Part shown: piece by piece, positions 1 through 8,740 of the stretch
Layout: every line of letters starts with the position of its first letter
Numbering within the stretch: the stretch's first letter is position 1
Assembly (NCBI RefSeq): GCF_002744715.1
Contig: NZ_KZ319372.1
Coordinates: 62,001-126,000, forward strand
DNA: 64,000 bases
Source: Marinobacter profundi
GTDB taxonomy: Bacteria > Pseudomonadota > Gammaproteobacteria > Pseudomonadales > Oleiphilaceae
Direction: 5' to 3'
Notes under the pieces: model-generated
Told to the model about the DNA's origin: nothing
Database searches by the model: none
What the model saw: the letters and a program-made list of their open reading frames with translations, nothing else
Made by a program: the position numbers and the translations under genes

Positions 1-785
1 TCGTGCCGGCCTCCCGCCCTGAACGCATTCCCAAGGCGATTGCCAGTGGCGCCGGTGCGGTGATTGTGGATCTGGAGGATGCGGTCCCGGCGGATGCCAA
101 GGATTCGGCGCGACAGGCCCTGGAAAGCTTCCTTGCCGGCCATGACGGTGCGCCGATCTACGTGCGCATCAATGCCCGGGGGACAGCCGGGTTTGAGGCG
201 GACCTGGCGCTGTGCGCGCGTCATGACAAGGTGGTGGGCATCATGTTGCCAAAAGCCGAATCCGCCAGTGATATCCGGGCGGTGGCCGGTTCCGGCAAGG
301 CCATCATTCCACTGATCGAGTCTGCCCGGGGCCTGGTTGCGCTCAACGAAATCGCCGCGGTGCCAGGGGTGGAGCGGCTGAGTTATGGCGGGCTGGACCT
401 CAGCGATGACCTGGGGATCGAAGGTAATACCGAGGGGGCGGACACTGTCATGGACCAGTGCCGCTATCAGCTGCTGGTCAGCTCCCGCGCGGCCGGTTTG
501 CTGGCGCCCATCGATACCGTATTCCCGGTCTTTGACGACGAAGATGCGGTGCTCGGGCGAGCCCGCCGGGCCCGCAACATGGGCTTTGCCGGCATGCTGT
601 GTATCCACCCGAAGCAGGTTACCCCGGTGCAGGCCGGATTTTCCCCGGATCCCGATCAGGTGGCCTGGGCCCACAAGGTCATGGAAGCTGCCACGTCTGG
701 CGGCGGTGCCTTCAAGGTCGATGGCCAGATGGTGGATGCACCGGTGATCGCCATGGCCCGAACAATTCTGGAGCGGGCCCGCTAG
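1..785 (+). CDS. HpcH/HpaI aldolase / citrate lyase beta-like CoA-ester lyase (5' partial)
   Basis: About 260 residues are visible in the frame whose first complete codon is at base 3. The gene begins outside the window, because the first residues (VPASRPERIPKA) are the usual second strand of CitE-like lyases and not a start. Seen: IVDLEDAVP near the N-terminus, PKAESASDI, the acidic metal-ligand segment PLIESARGL, YGGLDLSDDLG and CIHPKQV, in family order. Family members cleave or form CoA thioesters such as citramalyl- or malyl-CoA using Mg2+. The substrate here cannot be read from sequence. It lies upstream of acyl-CoA catabolic genes, which suits a late lyase step. Confidence 0.88.
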   Translation, partial: VPASRPERIPKAIASGAGAVIVDLEDAVPADAKDSARQALESFLAGHDGAPIYVRINARGTAGFEADLALCARHDKVVGIMLPKAESASDIRAVAGSGKAIIPLIESARGLVALNEIAAVPGVERLSYGGLDLSDDLGIEGNTEGADTVMDQCRYQLLVSSRAAGLLAPIDTVFPVFDDEDAVLGRARRARNMGFAGMLCIHPKQVTPVQAGFSPDPDQVAWAHKVMEAATSGGGAFKVDGQMVDAPVIAMARTILERAR

Positions 786-832
786 GCCTGCCTGCCACGA
801 TTCCGCAACAATCATAACAAGGACCATCCGGT

Positions 833-1945
833 ATGACGTTGTCGGGAGCCCGAAAGCGTTACCTGCGGGGCAGGGCCGCAGTCAGAACCGTGGCTGTGCT
901 GGTGCTCATGGTGGCACTGCTGCTATTGGCGGGGCAGTGGCTGATCTACCGGATCAACCATGTCCATGTAGTGGATGCCCGGATCAAGACTGACATGGTG
1001 GCCGTGGCATCCCGCCTGCCGGGCTGGGTTCGTTCGCTGGCGGTTGAAGAGGGGGATGCGGTAACGGAACAGCAGCCGTTACTGGAGATTGACAGCCGCG
1101 AGCTGGAGCTTGAGCTGGCGGTGATCGCGAGCCGCCGGGCGGTGCTGGAAGCAGAAACCGCCCGGATTGGCGCGGAGCTGGACTTCGCCAGGGCGGTGGA
1201 TAACACCGAACTGAAGCTCGCTGATCAGGCACTGGCGGCGGCCCGCCTGGAGTTGGCGCGGCAACAGCTCGGGCTGGCCAAGGCCGCTGAGGATCTGCAG
1301 CGTCTTCAGGGCATGACTGCCAATGCCATGGTGTCGGCACAGCAGCTGGCGGATGCCCGCCACCGGCGCGACGGTTCGGCACTGGACCTGAAGCTGGCGG
1401 AGAACCAGTCCCGGGCGGCAACGGCCGGCCGGGCGCGGGCCGAGGCGGAGTTGTTAAGGCAGCAAGTGCTGGCCCGGGAGGCGGAGGTGGTTGCCGGTCG
1501 CCTGGCGGAGCTGGCAGCGGAAGAGCAGACCCTGCAGTTGCGTCTGCGGGACCATCGCCTGCGCAGCCCGGTAGACGGTCGGGTGGCCCGTACCTTTGTC
1601 GAGACCGGGGAGTACGTCCAGGCCGGGCAGAACCTGATGCTGGTGTTCCGGCCCGGCAGCCTCTGGGTCGAAGCGAACGTCAAGGAAACCGCGGTGCGCA
1701 AGGTGCAACCGGGGCAGGCGGTGCAGATCGAAGTGGATGCCTATCCTGACGAGGAATTCCGCGGCACGGTCACCCGGGTGGGCTACGCCGCAACCAGTGA
1801 GTTTGCGCTGATTCCCAGCCCCAATCCCAGCGGCAACTTCACCAAGATGACCCAGCGGATTCCGGTGCGGATCGTTTTTGACCAGCCGGACAGCCGGTTG
1901 CGACCGGGCATGATGGTAGAGGCGGGAATCCGTGTCCGCAACTGA
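833..1945 (+). CDS. HlyD/EmrA-family membrane fusion (periplasmic adaptor) protein
   Basis: 370 residues: a cytoplasmic tail, one transmembrane helix at about residues 22-44, a lipoyl-like half motif (ARIKTDMVAVASRLPGWV), a long Ala/Leu/Glu/Arg coiled coil at about 85-230, then the second lipoyl half and beta-barrel domain (VDGRVARTFVETGEYV, LWVEANVKETAV). This is the EmrA layout: an adaptor linking an inner-membrane MFS pump to an outer-membrane channel. AAGGA lies nine bases before the ATG. It overlaps the next gene by 14 bases, so the two are translated as a pair. No outer-membrane channel gene is nearby. The exported compound is unknown. Confidence 0.88.
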   Translation: MTLSGARKRYLRGRAAVRTVAVLVLMVALLLLAGQWLIYRINHVHVVDARIKTDMVAVASRLPGWVRSLAVEEGDAVTEQQPLLEIDSRELELELAVIASRRAVLEAETARIGAELDFARAVDNTELKLADQALAAARLELARQQLGLAKAAEDLQRLQGMTANAMVSAQQLADARHRRDGSALDLKLAENQSRAATAGRARAEAELLRQQVLAREAEVVAGRLAELAAEEQTLQLRLRDHRLRSPVDGRVARTFVETGEYVQAGQNLMLVFRPGSLWVEANVKETAVRKVQPGQAVQIEVDAYPDEEFRGTVTRVGYAATSEFALIPSPNPSGNFTKMTQRIPVRIVFDQPDSRLRPGMMVEAGIRVRN

Positions 1946-3473
1946 CGCGCTGTTCGAGCGATACGGGCCGCGCTATAAGTGGTTCAGTACCGCGACGGTG
2001 ATGCTCGGTACCCTGTCCATGACGCTGGCCGCCACCATCGTCAACGTGGCCATCCCGGACATCATGGGCAATTTTGGCATCGCCCAGACCAAGGCCCAGT
2101 GGTTGTCCACCGGATTCCTGGCCGCGATGGCGGCGTTCATGCTGCTGAGTTCCTGGGTGCTGCAGACCTTCGGGATGAAGGCCGCGTACATCGGCGCCAT
2201 GGTGCTGTTCATGATGGCCGCGGTGCTGGGCGGAGTCAGCGTCCATGAAGACATGGTGATTCTGTCGCGCATCCTCCAGGGGGCCATGGCCGGGATCATC
2301 CAGCCGCTGGCGATGACGGTGATCTTCCGGGTGTTTCCGGCGGACCAGCGTGGCCTGGGGATGGGGGTTTATGGTCTTGGAGTCATTCTGGGGCCGGCGG
2401 TAGGGCCGGCAGTGGGCGGCTTCCTGGTGGACTGGCTGAACTGGCGGGCGGTGTTTTTTCTGCCGCTGCCGGCCTGTCTGGCAGGCATCGTCTTTGCGCT
2501 GTTTTTTGCCCCTGACCGGGATCCGGAGGACCAGCCGCAACCGTTCGACTGGAGCGGTTTCGGCTTGCTCTGCACGGCGCTGGGTTTGTTGCTGTGGACC
2601 CTGTCCAACGGCCAGCGGCTGGGCTGGAATTCGGCGGAGATCCTTGCCACCGGCAGTGGGGCGCTGGTGACCGCCGTGGTGTTCGTGGTGTGGGAATTAC
2701 ACAGCCCGCGGGCGTTGCTGGCAGTCCGGATCTTCACCAACCCGGGTTTTGCTGCCGGTTGCCTGGTGGCGTTCTGTTACGGTGCCGGACTGTTCGGGTC
2801 GACCTATCTGGTGCCGTTGTTTGTCCAGGAGATCCAGGGGTTTTCGGCCACTGCCTCGGGGTTGTTGCTGATGCCGGCGGGGCTGGCCATGGGGCTGGTG
2901 TTTCCTGTTGCCGGTCGGCTCAGTGACCTGTACCCCGCGCCCATGCTGATGGGGCTCGGCGCCGTGCTGTTTGCCTGGTCCTGCTGGGCACTGGCGGTGG
3001 TGGATGTCTATACGTTGCCATGGGTGATTGCGGGCTGGGTGGCGGTGGGCCGGCTCGGGCTGGGGCTTGGTATGCCGGCACTGAGTACCGGCTCGCTGAA
3101 CACGCTGGCTTCGCACCTGCTCAGTCAGGGCGCTGGCGCCAATAATTTTGCCCGTCAGCTGGGCGGTGCCATGGGCGTGAACGTCCTTGCGGTGGTGCTG
3201 GAATGGCGCAGTGCCGGGCACGCGGCGGTGATTGCCGAGACCCAGACCGTAGGCAATGAGGGGACCCGGACCTGGCTGGCGGCCATGGGCGACAGCTACA
3301 CCGCGGCCGGCGCTAGTGCAGACCAGCTTCATGGCCTGGCGCTGCGACAGCTTGGCGAGTTGGTCTGGTTTCAGGGCTACAGCCGCGGATTTCAGGACAG
3401 CTTCCTGGTGTTGGCGCTGGCGTTTGCGGTCGCTTTGGTGCCGGTATGGCTGATGCGACGGGCGGGGGCATAA
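1932..3473 (+). CDS. DHA2-family MFS efflux transporter (EmrB-like)
   Basis: 513 residues starting with GTG inside the end of the adaptor gene. The many hydrophobic segments fit the 14-helix DHA2 drug:H+ antiporter family. Motifs include NVAIPDIMGNF in helix 1 with TKAQWLSTGF, the motif-C-like GVILGPAVGPAVGGFL, and NWRAVFFLPLP. Together with the upstream HlyD protein it should form an inner-membrane efflux unit, perhaps relieving toxicity of the hydrophobic substrate degraded by neighbouring genes. That last role is inferred from context only. Confidence 0.9.
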   Translation: MSATDALFERYGPRYKWFSTATVMLGTLSMTLAATIVNVAIPDIMGNFGIAQTKAQWLSTGFLAAMAAFMLLSSWVLQTFGMKAAYIGAMVLFMMAAVLGGVSVHEDMVILSRILQGAMAGIIQPLAMTVIFRVFPADQRGLGMGVYGLGVILGPAVGPAVGGFLVDWLNWRAVFFLPLPACLAGIVFALFFAPDRDPEDQPQPFDWSGFGLLCTALGLLLWTLSNGQRLGWNSAEILATGSGALVTAVVFVVWELHSPRALLAVRIFTNPGFAAGCLVAFCYGAGLFGSTYLVPLFVQEIQGFSATASGLLLMPAGLAMGLVFPVAGRLSDLYPAPMLMGLGAVLFAWSCWALAVVDVYTLPWVIAGWVAVGRLGLGLGMPALSTGSLNTLASHLLSQGAGANNFARQLGGAMGVNVLAVVLEWRSAGHAAVIAETQTVGNEGTRTWLAAMGDSYTAAGASADQLHGLALRQLGELVWFQGYSRGFQDSFLVLALAFAVALVPVWLMRRAGA

Positions 3474-3630
3474 GACGGAAACGGGACGACACCGAGGCGA
3501 AATATGCCAATCAAAACTCCCGTTCCTGCCATTGGTATCGGCAGGGTGGATGCCTAGCCTGAAGGGCGGCACCAACGATTCCGGCCGCGCCGGGGCAGCC
3601 CACACCAAGAACAATATTGAGGATGAGAGC

Positions 3631-4779
3631 ATGGACAATTACAAGACACCCTGGATGACCGAAGAGCTGGAAATTTTCCGGGACTCTGTACACAAGTTCC
3701 TCGACAAGGAATTCGTGCCCAACCAGGAGCGATGGGGCAAGCAGGGGTATGTGGATCGTGAGGCCTGGTACCGGGCCGGCGAAATGGGCCTGCTCTGTGC
3801 CAGCATTCCGGAGCAGTATGGCGGTGGTGGTGGCTCGTTTGCCCATGAAGCGGTCATCAACATTGAAATGACCCGCGCCCTGGTGAATTTCGGCATCGGC
3901 GTCCACAACGGCATTCTTGCCCACTATATCCTGGCCTACGGCAGTGAGGCGCAGAAGCAGCGCTGGTTGCCACGTATGGCGACCGGTGAGCTGGTGGGCG
4001 CCATCGCCATGTCCGAGCCCGGGGTTGGCTCCGATCTCAAGAGTGTGAAAACCCGCGCCGTCCGCGACGGAGACGATTACCTCATCAATGGTTCCAAGAC
4101 CTTCATCACCAATGGCTACCACGCCAATCTGATCTGCGTGGTATGCAAGACCAATCCGGAACTCGGTGCCAAGGGCATCTCCCTGGTGATGGTGGAAACC
4201 GAGGGCCAGGGTGGTTTCCGACGTGGCAAACTGCTGGAAAAGATTGGCCAGAAGGCGCAGGACACCGCCGAACTGTTTTTCGATGACGTGCGGGTGCCCC
4301 AGGGTAACCTGTTGGGTGCGGAAGAGGGTCGGGGCTTTGGTCAGCTGATGCAGCAGCTGCCCCAGGAACGGATGATCATCGCCCTGTCGGCCCAGGCCAG
4401 CATGCACCGCGCCATTGAATTTACCACCGACTATGTCCGGCAACGGGAAGTGTTTGGCCAGCAGCTGAGCGAGTTGCAGAACACCCGCTTCAAACTGGCC
4501 GAGTGCAAAACCGTTGCCACCATTGCCACCACCTTTGTGGACCAGTGCATGATGCAGCTGCTTGCCGGTCAGCTGGATACCACCACCGCCGCCATGGCCA
4601 AGTGGTGGACTACCCAGAAGAACTGCGAGGTGATTGATGAATGCCTGCAGCTGCATGGTGGCTATGGCTATATCCTCGAGTATCCGATCGCGCGGATGTA
4701 TGCCAATGCACGGGTCAGCAAGATCTACGGTGGTTCCAATGAAATCATGAAAGAGCTGATTGCTCGCAAGATCACCTGA
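3631..4779 (+). CDS. acyl-CoA dehydrogenase
   Basis: 382 residues from the ATG at 3631 (MDNYKTPWMTEELEIF), preceded by GAGG and by an AAGAACAA leader motif. An upstream in-frame ATG at 3532 would add a proline/glycine-rich stretch unlike the family. Seen: the flavin/substrate motif AIAMSEPGVGSDL, NGSKTFITNGYHA, the RQREVFGQ signature, and the C-terminal LHGGYGYILEYPIARMYAN followed by YGGSNEI, whose Glu is the expected catalytic base. It should oxidise an acyl-CoA to the 2-enoyl-CoA with FAD. Chain length or ring preference is not readable. It probably forms a unit with the ligase downstream. Confidence 0.93.
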   Translation: MDNYKTPWMTEELEIFRDSVHKFLDKEFVPNQERWGKQGYVDREAWYRAGEMGLLCASIPEQYGGGGGSFAHEAVINIEMTRALVNFGIGVHNGILAHYILAYGSEAQKQRWLPRMATGELVGAIAMSEPGVGSDLKSVKTRAVRDGDDYLINGSKTFITNGYHANLICVVCKTNPELGAKGISLVMVETEGQGGFRRGKLLEKIGQKAQDTAELFFDDVRVPQGNLLGAEEGRGFGQLMQQLPQERMIIALSAQASMHRAIEFTTDYVRQREVFGQQLSELQNTRFKLAECKTVATIATTFVDQCMMQLLAGQLDTTTAAMAKWWTTQKNCEVIDECLQLHGGYGYILEYPIARMYANARVSKIYGGSNEIMKELIARKIT

Positions 4780-4825
4780 TCCCAACAATCCAACAACACA
4801 TCAGGCGTGGAGCCGGGAGAACAAC

Positions 4826-6502
4826 ATGAAAGCGCAACAGAGCACCTATTGGCCCAAGGGGTTGCCACGGACACTGGATCTGCCAAGAACCAGCCTCTAT
4901 TACAATCTGGAAGTGGCGGCAACCCGCTACCCGGACAAGCCGGCGGTCGTGTTCTACGATTCGGTGCTCAGCTATGCCGGATTGTGCCAGCAGGTCCAGG
5001 CGCTGGCGGGCTACCTGCAGCAGGAATGTGGCGTGCGCCCCGGTGACCGTGTCGCGCTGTATTCGCAGAACTGTCCGCAGTATGTGATCGGCTACTACGC
5101 CATTCTCCGTGCCCAGGGTGTGGTGGTGCCCGTTAACCCGATGAACCTGGCGGAGGAGCTGCAGTACTGCGTAGCCGACAGCGGCGCCCGGACCGCCCTG
5201 GTGGCGCAGGAACTGTACGGCAATGCGCAGCCCCTGCTGGCCTCCGGCGACCTGGATCACCTGGTGGTCCACGCCTATGCCGATTACCTGACCGAGGCGA
5301 CCGACCTGGCAGTACCTGCTGCGGTAACTGCGCCACGGCAGGAACATGCCGGCTCCGGCGTCACCCTGTGGCAGGATGCACTCGACCGCAACCTCACCCC
5401 GGCGGCCTTCGCCGGCAAGCACGACGACCTGTGCGTGATTGGTTACACCTCCGGCACCACCGGCCATCCGAAGGGCTGCGTCCATTCCCACAGCACGGTA
5501 ATGGCATCGGTTGCAGCCTCGGCCGTCTGGCGGGGTGGTTCACCGGCGTTCTCGGCACTGGCCATTGCCCCGCTGTTCCATTTCCTGGGAATGCAGGGAG
5601 GCATGAACGGGCCGATCTTCAACGGCGCAACCGCGGTGCTGATGCAGCGGTGGGACCGCGACGTGGCGCTGAAACTGATCGAGCGCCACCGGGTCAGTCT
5701 GTGGAGCGCACCGCCTTCAATGATTGTCGATTTCTTCTCCAATCCGGCGCTGGCAGACCATGATGTGTCCAGCCTCAGCAAGCTGATGGGCGGCGGCGCC
5801 GCCATGCCGGAAGCCATCTCCCGCAAGCTGGCCGAGGAATTCAGCATCACCTATAACGAGGCCTATGGTCTGACCGAGACGGCCGCCTTCATCCTGGGAA
5901 ATCCGATCGAGCGGGGCAAACGGCAGTGCCTGGGTATCGCCAGCTTCGGGGTCGATGCCCGAATTGTTGATCCTGCCACTCTCGAAGAGCTGCCCCAGGG
6001 CGAAACCGGCGAGATCATCCTCCATGGCCCGCAGGTAATGCTGGAGTACTGGAACAATCCCGAGGCCACCGCCAAGAGTTTCCTCGAGCGGGACGGCAAG
6101 CGCTTCCTGCGGACCGGCGATCTCGGCTACATGGATGAAGAAGGCTATTTCTTCATGGTTGACCGGCTCAAGCGGATGATCAATGCTTCCGGGTTCAAGG
6201 TATGGCCGGCGGAGGTTGAAAGCATTATGTACGGCCACCCGGATATCCATGAGGCCTGTATTATCGCGGTACCGGACCCGAAGCGGGGTGAAACTGCCAG
6301 GGCCCTGGTGGTGCTGAAACCGACCGCGCCGGCCAATCTCACCGAGGACGATATTATCGCCTGGTGCAAACAGCACATGGCCGCCTACAAGGTGCCGACG
6401 TCCGTTGCGATTCTGGACGAACTGCCGAAATCCGGTACCGGCAAGATCATGTGGCGGCAGCTGCAGGAGGATGCCCGTGCAGAAAGCTCGAATTGTGCCT
6501 GA
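4826..6502 (+). CDS. AMP-forming acyl-CoA synthetase (long-chain fatty-acid-CoA ligase type)
   Basis: 558 residues from the ATG at 4826, preceded by GGGAG. The adenylate-forming P-loop is YTSGTTGHPKGC at about residue 208; later come EAYGLTETAAF, the TGDLGYMDEEGYFFMVDR hinge and the C-terminal ELPKSGTGKIMWRQ with the catalytic Lys. It activates a free carboxylic acid with ATP and CoA. The gene follows the acyl-CoA dehydrogenase by 46 bases and its 3' end overlaps the metallo-hydrolase. The leader contains AACAATCCAACAACA. This is the first of three different ligases in the region. Confidence 0.92.
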   Translation: MKAQQSTYWPKGLPRTLDLPRTSLYYNLEVAATRYPDKPAVVFYDSVLSYAGLCQQVQALAGYLQQECGVRPGDRVALYSQNCPQYVIGYYAILRAQGVVVPVNPMNLAEELQYCVADSGARTALVAQELYGNAQPLLASGDLDHLVVHAYADYLTEATDLAVPAAVTAPRQEHAGSGVTLWQDALDRNLTPAAFAGKHDDLCVIGYTSGTTGHPKGCVHSHSTVMASVAASAVWRGGSPAFSALAIAPLFHFLGMQGGMNGPIFNGATAVLMQRWDRDVALKLIERHRVSLWSAPPSMIVDFFSNPALADHDVSSLSKLMGGGAAMPEAISRKLAEEFSITYNEAYGLTETAAFILGNPIERGKRQCLGIASFGVDARIVDPATLEELPQGETGEIILHGPQVMLEYWNNPEATAKSFLERDGKRFLRTGDLGYMDEEGYFFMVDRLKRMINASGFKVWPAEVESIMYGHPDIHEACIIAVPDPKRGETARALVVLKPTAPANLTEDDIIAWCKQHMAAYKVPTSVAILDELPKSGTGKIMWRQLQEDARAESSNCA

Positions 6503-7550
6503 GGTCGCCGGGGCCGCGGCTCCCGTAATCCGGGCTCCGGAACCGGCTGAACTGGTTGAGGTGGCGCGGGATGTGTTCTGGTCCCGCATCCCGTTGCCGG
6601 GCAAGCTGAACCACATCAATATCTGGTTGCTCCGCGAGGAAGACGGCTTCTCGGTGGTGGATACCGGGATGTACACACCTGACGCCGAGGCCGCCTGGGA
6701 GTCGTTGCTGGCGGCTCTGCCGGAAGGCATGCCGATCCGGCGGGTATTCGTGACCCACCTGCATCCGGATCATGTCGGCATGGCCGGCTGGTTGCTGGAC
6801 CGGGGGGCGGACGAGTTCTGGATGACCCGCATGGAGTATCTGACCTGCCGGGTGCTGGTGGCGCAATCCCATGATGACACCGTGCCGGAGGATTTCACCG
6901 GGTTTCACCGTGCCGCGGGCTGGTCTGCCGCGGCAGTGGATGCCTACTACGATCATTACCACAATTATGGCCGGCGGATCTCCCGCCTGCCACGGAGCTA
7001 TCGGCGCCTGCAAGAGGGCCAGTACCATGTTATCGGTGGGCACCGCTGGCGGGTGGTGACCGGTAACGGTCATTCCCCGGAACACGCCTGCCTGTACTGC
7101 GAGGACAGCAAACTGCTGATCTCCGGTGATCAGGTGTTGCCCGGGATTTCGTCCAATGTGTCGGTAACGCCCCTGGAGCCAACGGCTAACCCAATGGCTG
7201 ACTGGCTCGCCTCGCTGGCCAGGCTGAAAGCGGAACTGCCGGACGACCTGCTGGTCTTGCCAGCCCATCAGCGCTGTTTCATCGGTCTGCACGATCGAAT
7301 CGATGCCCTGATCGCCAGTCAGGAAAATGCCCTGGCGGGGTTAAGGACGGCGCTGGAAGCGGGCCCGAAGCGGGTGGTGGACCTGTTCAGCGTGTTGTTT
7401 GGCCGTGCCATCAGCGACGAGAATTTCATGATCTTCAGCCTGGCGACCGGGGAGGCGCTGGCCTGCCTCAATTACCTCTGTGAACGGGGGGAGGCCGACT
7501 ATACGACAGATGCCCGGGGGGTTCGCTGGTACCGCGCACCGGCACCGTAA
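6477..7550 (+). CDS. metallo-beta-lactamase-fold hydrolase
   Basis: 357 residues. A GTG at 6477 with GGAGG six bases upstream is preferred; the ATG at 6471 touches the GGAGG directly. The gene overlaps the ligase by 26 bases. Seen: the dinuclear zinc motif THLHPDHVGMAGWLL, the second His in GNGHSPEHACLY, the bridging Asp in LISGDQVLPG, and a last His in VLPAHQRCF. A C-terminal helical/winged-helix segment of about 90 residues follows, as in MBL proteins that act on acyl thioesters or esters. Position in an acyl-CoA operon suggests thioester hydrolysis, which is inference. Confidence 0.87.
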   Translation: MQKARIVPEVAGAAAPVIRAPEPAELVEVARDVFWSRIPLPGKLNHINIWLLREEDGFSVVDTGMYTPDAEAAWESLLAALPEGMPIRRVFVTHLHPDHVGMAGWLLDRGADEFWMTRMEYLTCRVLVAQSHDDTVPEDFTGFHRAAGWSAAAVDAYYDHYHNYGRRISRLPRSYRRLQEGQYHVIGGHRWRVVTGNGHSPEHACLYCEDSKLLISGDQVLPGISSNVSVTPLEPTANPMADWLASLARLKAELPDDLLVLPAHQRCFIGLHDRIDALIASQENALAGLRTALEAGPKRVVDLFSVLFGRAISDENFMIFSLATGEALACLNYLCERGEADYTTDARGVRWYRAPAP

Positions 7551-7680
7551 CGGTGCGTCGGGGTTCAGGAAACATAAACACGGCGTTAAGGATTGCCTGA
7601 TGGTACCGGCGCTGGCTTCCGTGGATCATGGAGTTTGCCCGGATCTATAACAACAGCAAACCATCCAATGCAGAACGCCC

Positions 7681-8733
7681 ATGTACAGAACAGCGCCCCG
7701 GCATACGGTGCCGGTATCCCAGGTTCATAACATTCTGGGGGGAGCCCGGCGACAGGGACTGAGTGTTAACCCGCTACTGGTGCAGGCGGGGATATCGCCG
7801 TTGCTGATGGGTTCCCGTCTGTCGCGGGTCTCCCAGGCCCAGTTCGCCAAACTGCTGCGAGTCGTCCAGCGTCAGACCGGTGACGAGTACTGGGGGCTGT
7901 GCGCCCATCCGGTCAAGTTCGGTACCTTTGCCCAGTGCTGTGAGCTGATGGTGCATGCGCCGACCCTCGGTGATGCCCTGCGGGCCGGCAGTCATTTCTA
8001 CCATCTGGTTTTGCAGGACTTCACCGTTCGCCTGCAGCGACAGGACGATCTGGTATGGGTGCGCCTGCACAGTCATGGTCCGGTGGGTGAATGCTCCGAT
8101 TTCGCCGAGCGGGTGTTCATGTTCTTTGGCTACGGCCTGATGTGCTGGCTGATCGAAGAGCGCCTGCCGGTCAGCCACGTGCTGATGCGGGGTGAGGCGA
8201 CCTCCGAGCAGCCGCTGGGCAGCTTGTTGTTCAATGCGCCGGTGCGCTATGGCCAATCCCGCAATGCCTTCTGCTTCGATGCCCGCTGGCTTGATTGCGC
8301 GGTGCGCCAGGACAGCGCCAGCCTGCACGGTTTCCTGCGGCGCTCCCTCGGCAACCTGGTGGTGCGGTACCGGGATCGTTCCTGTATTACCGAGCGGGTC
8401 CGTTGTTATCTGCGGCAGCATCTGCATGACGGGTCGGTGCCGGTGGAGCAGGTTGCCGAAGCGTTCGGGATGACACCGGATACCCTGCGCCGCCGGCTGC
8501 GGATGGAACAGGCCCGTTTCCAGGATCTGAAAGACGGCCTGCGCCGGGATGCCGCCATTGAATACCTGGCGTGCCCGAACCTCTCGCTGGCCGAGGTGGC
8601 AGAGCGCCTCGGGTTTTCCGAACCCAGTACCTTCCACCGCGCCTTCAAGAAGTGGACCGGGCTGCCGCCGGGGGAGTACCGCCAACTGGTGTTGGCGGAG
8701 GACCGTCCGCTGGCGGTCGGCCAGGACTACTGA
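7681..8733 (+). CDS. AraC-family transcriptional regulator with N-terminal arabinose-binding-like domain
   Basis: 350 residues. The N-terminal about 200 residues (VHNILGGARRQGLSVNPLLVQAGI, EYWGLCAHPVKFGTFAQCCELM) match the PF12625-type sensing domain of OruR/ArgR-like regulators. The C-terminal 100 residues are the double helix-turn-helix (VEQVAEAFGMTPDTLRRRL; LSLAEVAERLGFSEPSTFHRAFKKWTG). The leader carries TAACAACAGCAAA. It is convergent with the ligase/TRAP operon and follows the dehydrogenase-ligase-hydrolase operon, so it likely activates one or both in response to the transported acid. Confidence 0.9.
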   Translation: MYRTAPRHTVPVSQVHNILGGARRQGLSVNPLLVQAGISPLLMGSRLSRVSQAQFAKLLRVVQRQTGDEYWGLCAHPVKFGTFAQCCELMVHAPTLGDALRAGSHFYHLVLQDFTVRLQRQDDLVWVRLHSHGPVGECSDFAERVFMFFGYGLMCWLIEERLPVSHVLMRGEATSEQPLGSLLFNAPVRYGQSRNAFCFDARWLDCAVRQDSASLHGFLRRSLGNLVVRYRDRSCITERVRCYLRQHLHDGSVPVEQVAEAFGMTPDTLRRRLRMEQARFQDLKDGLRRDAAIEYLACPNLSLAEVAERLGFSEPSTFHRAFKKWTGLPPGEYRQLVLAEDRPLAVGQDY

Positions 8734-8740
8734 ACCTCGG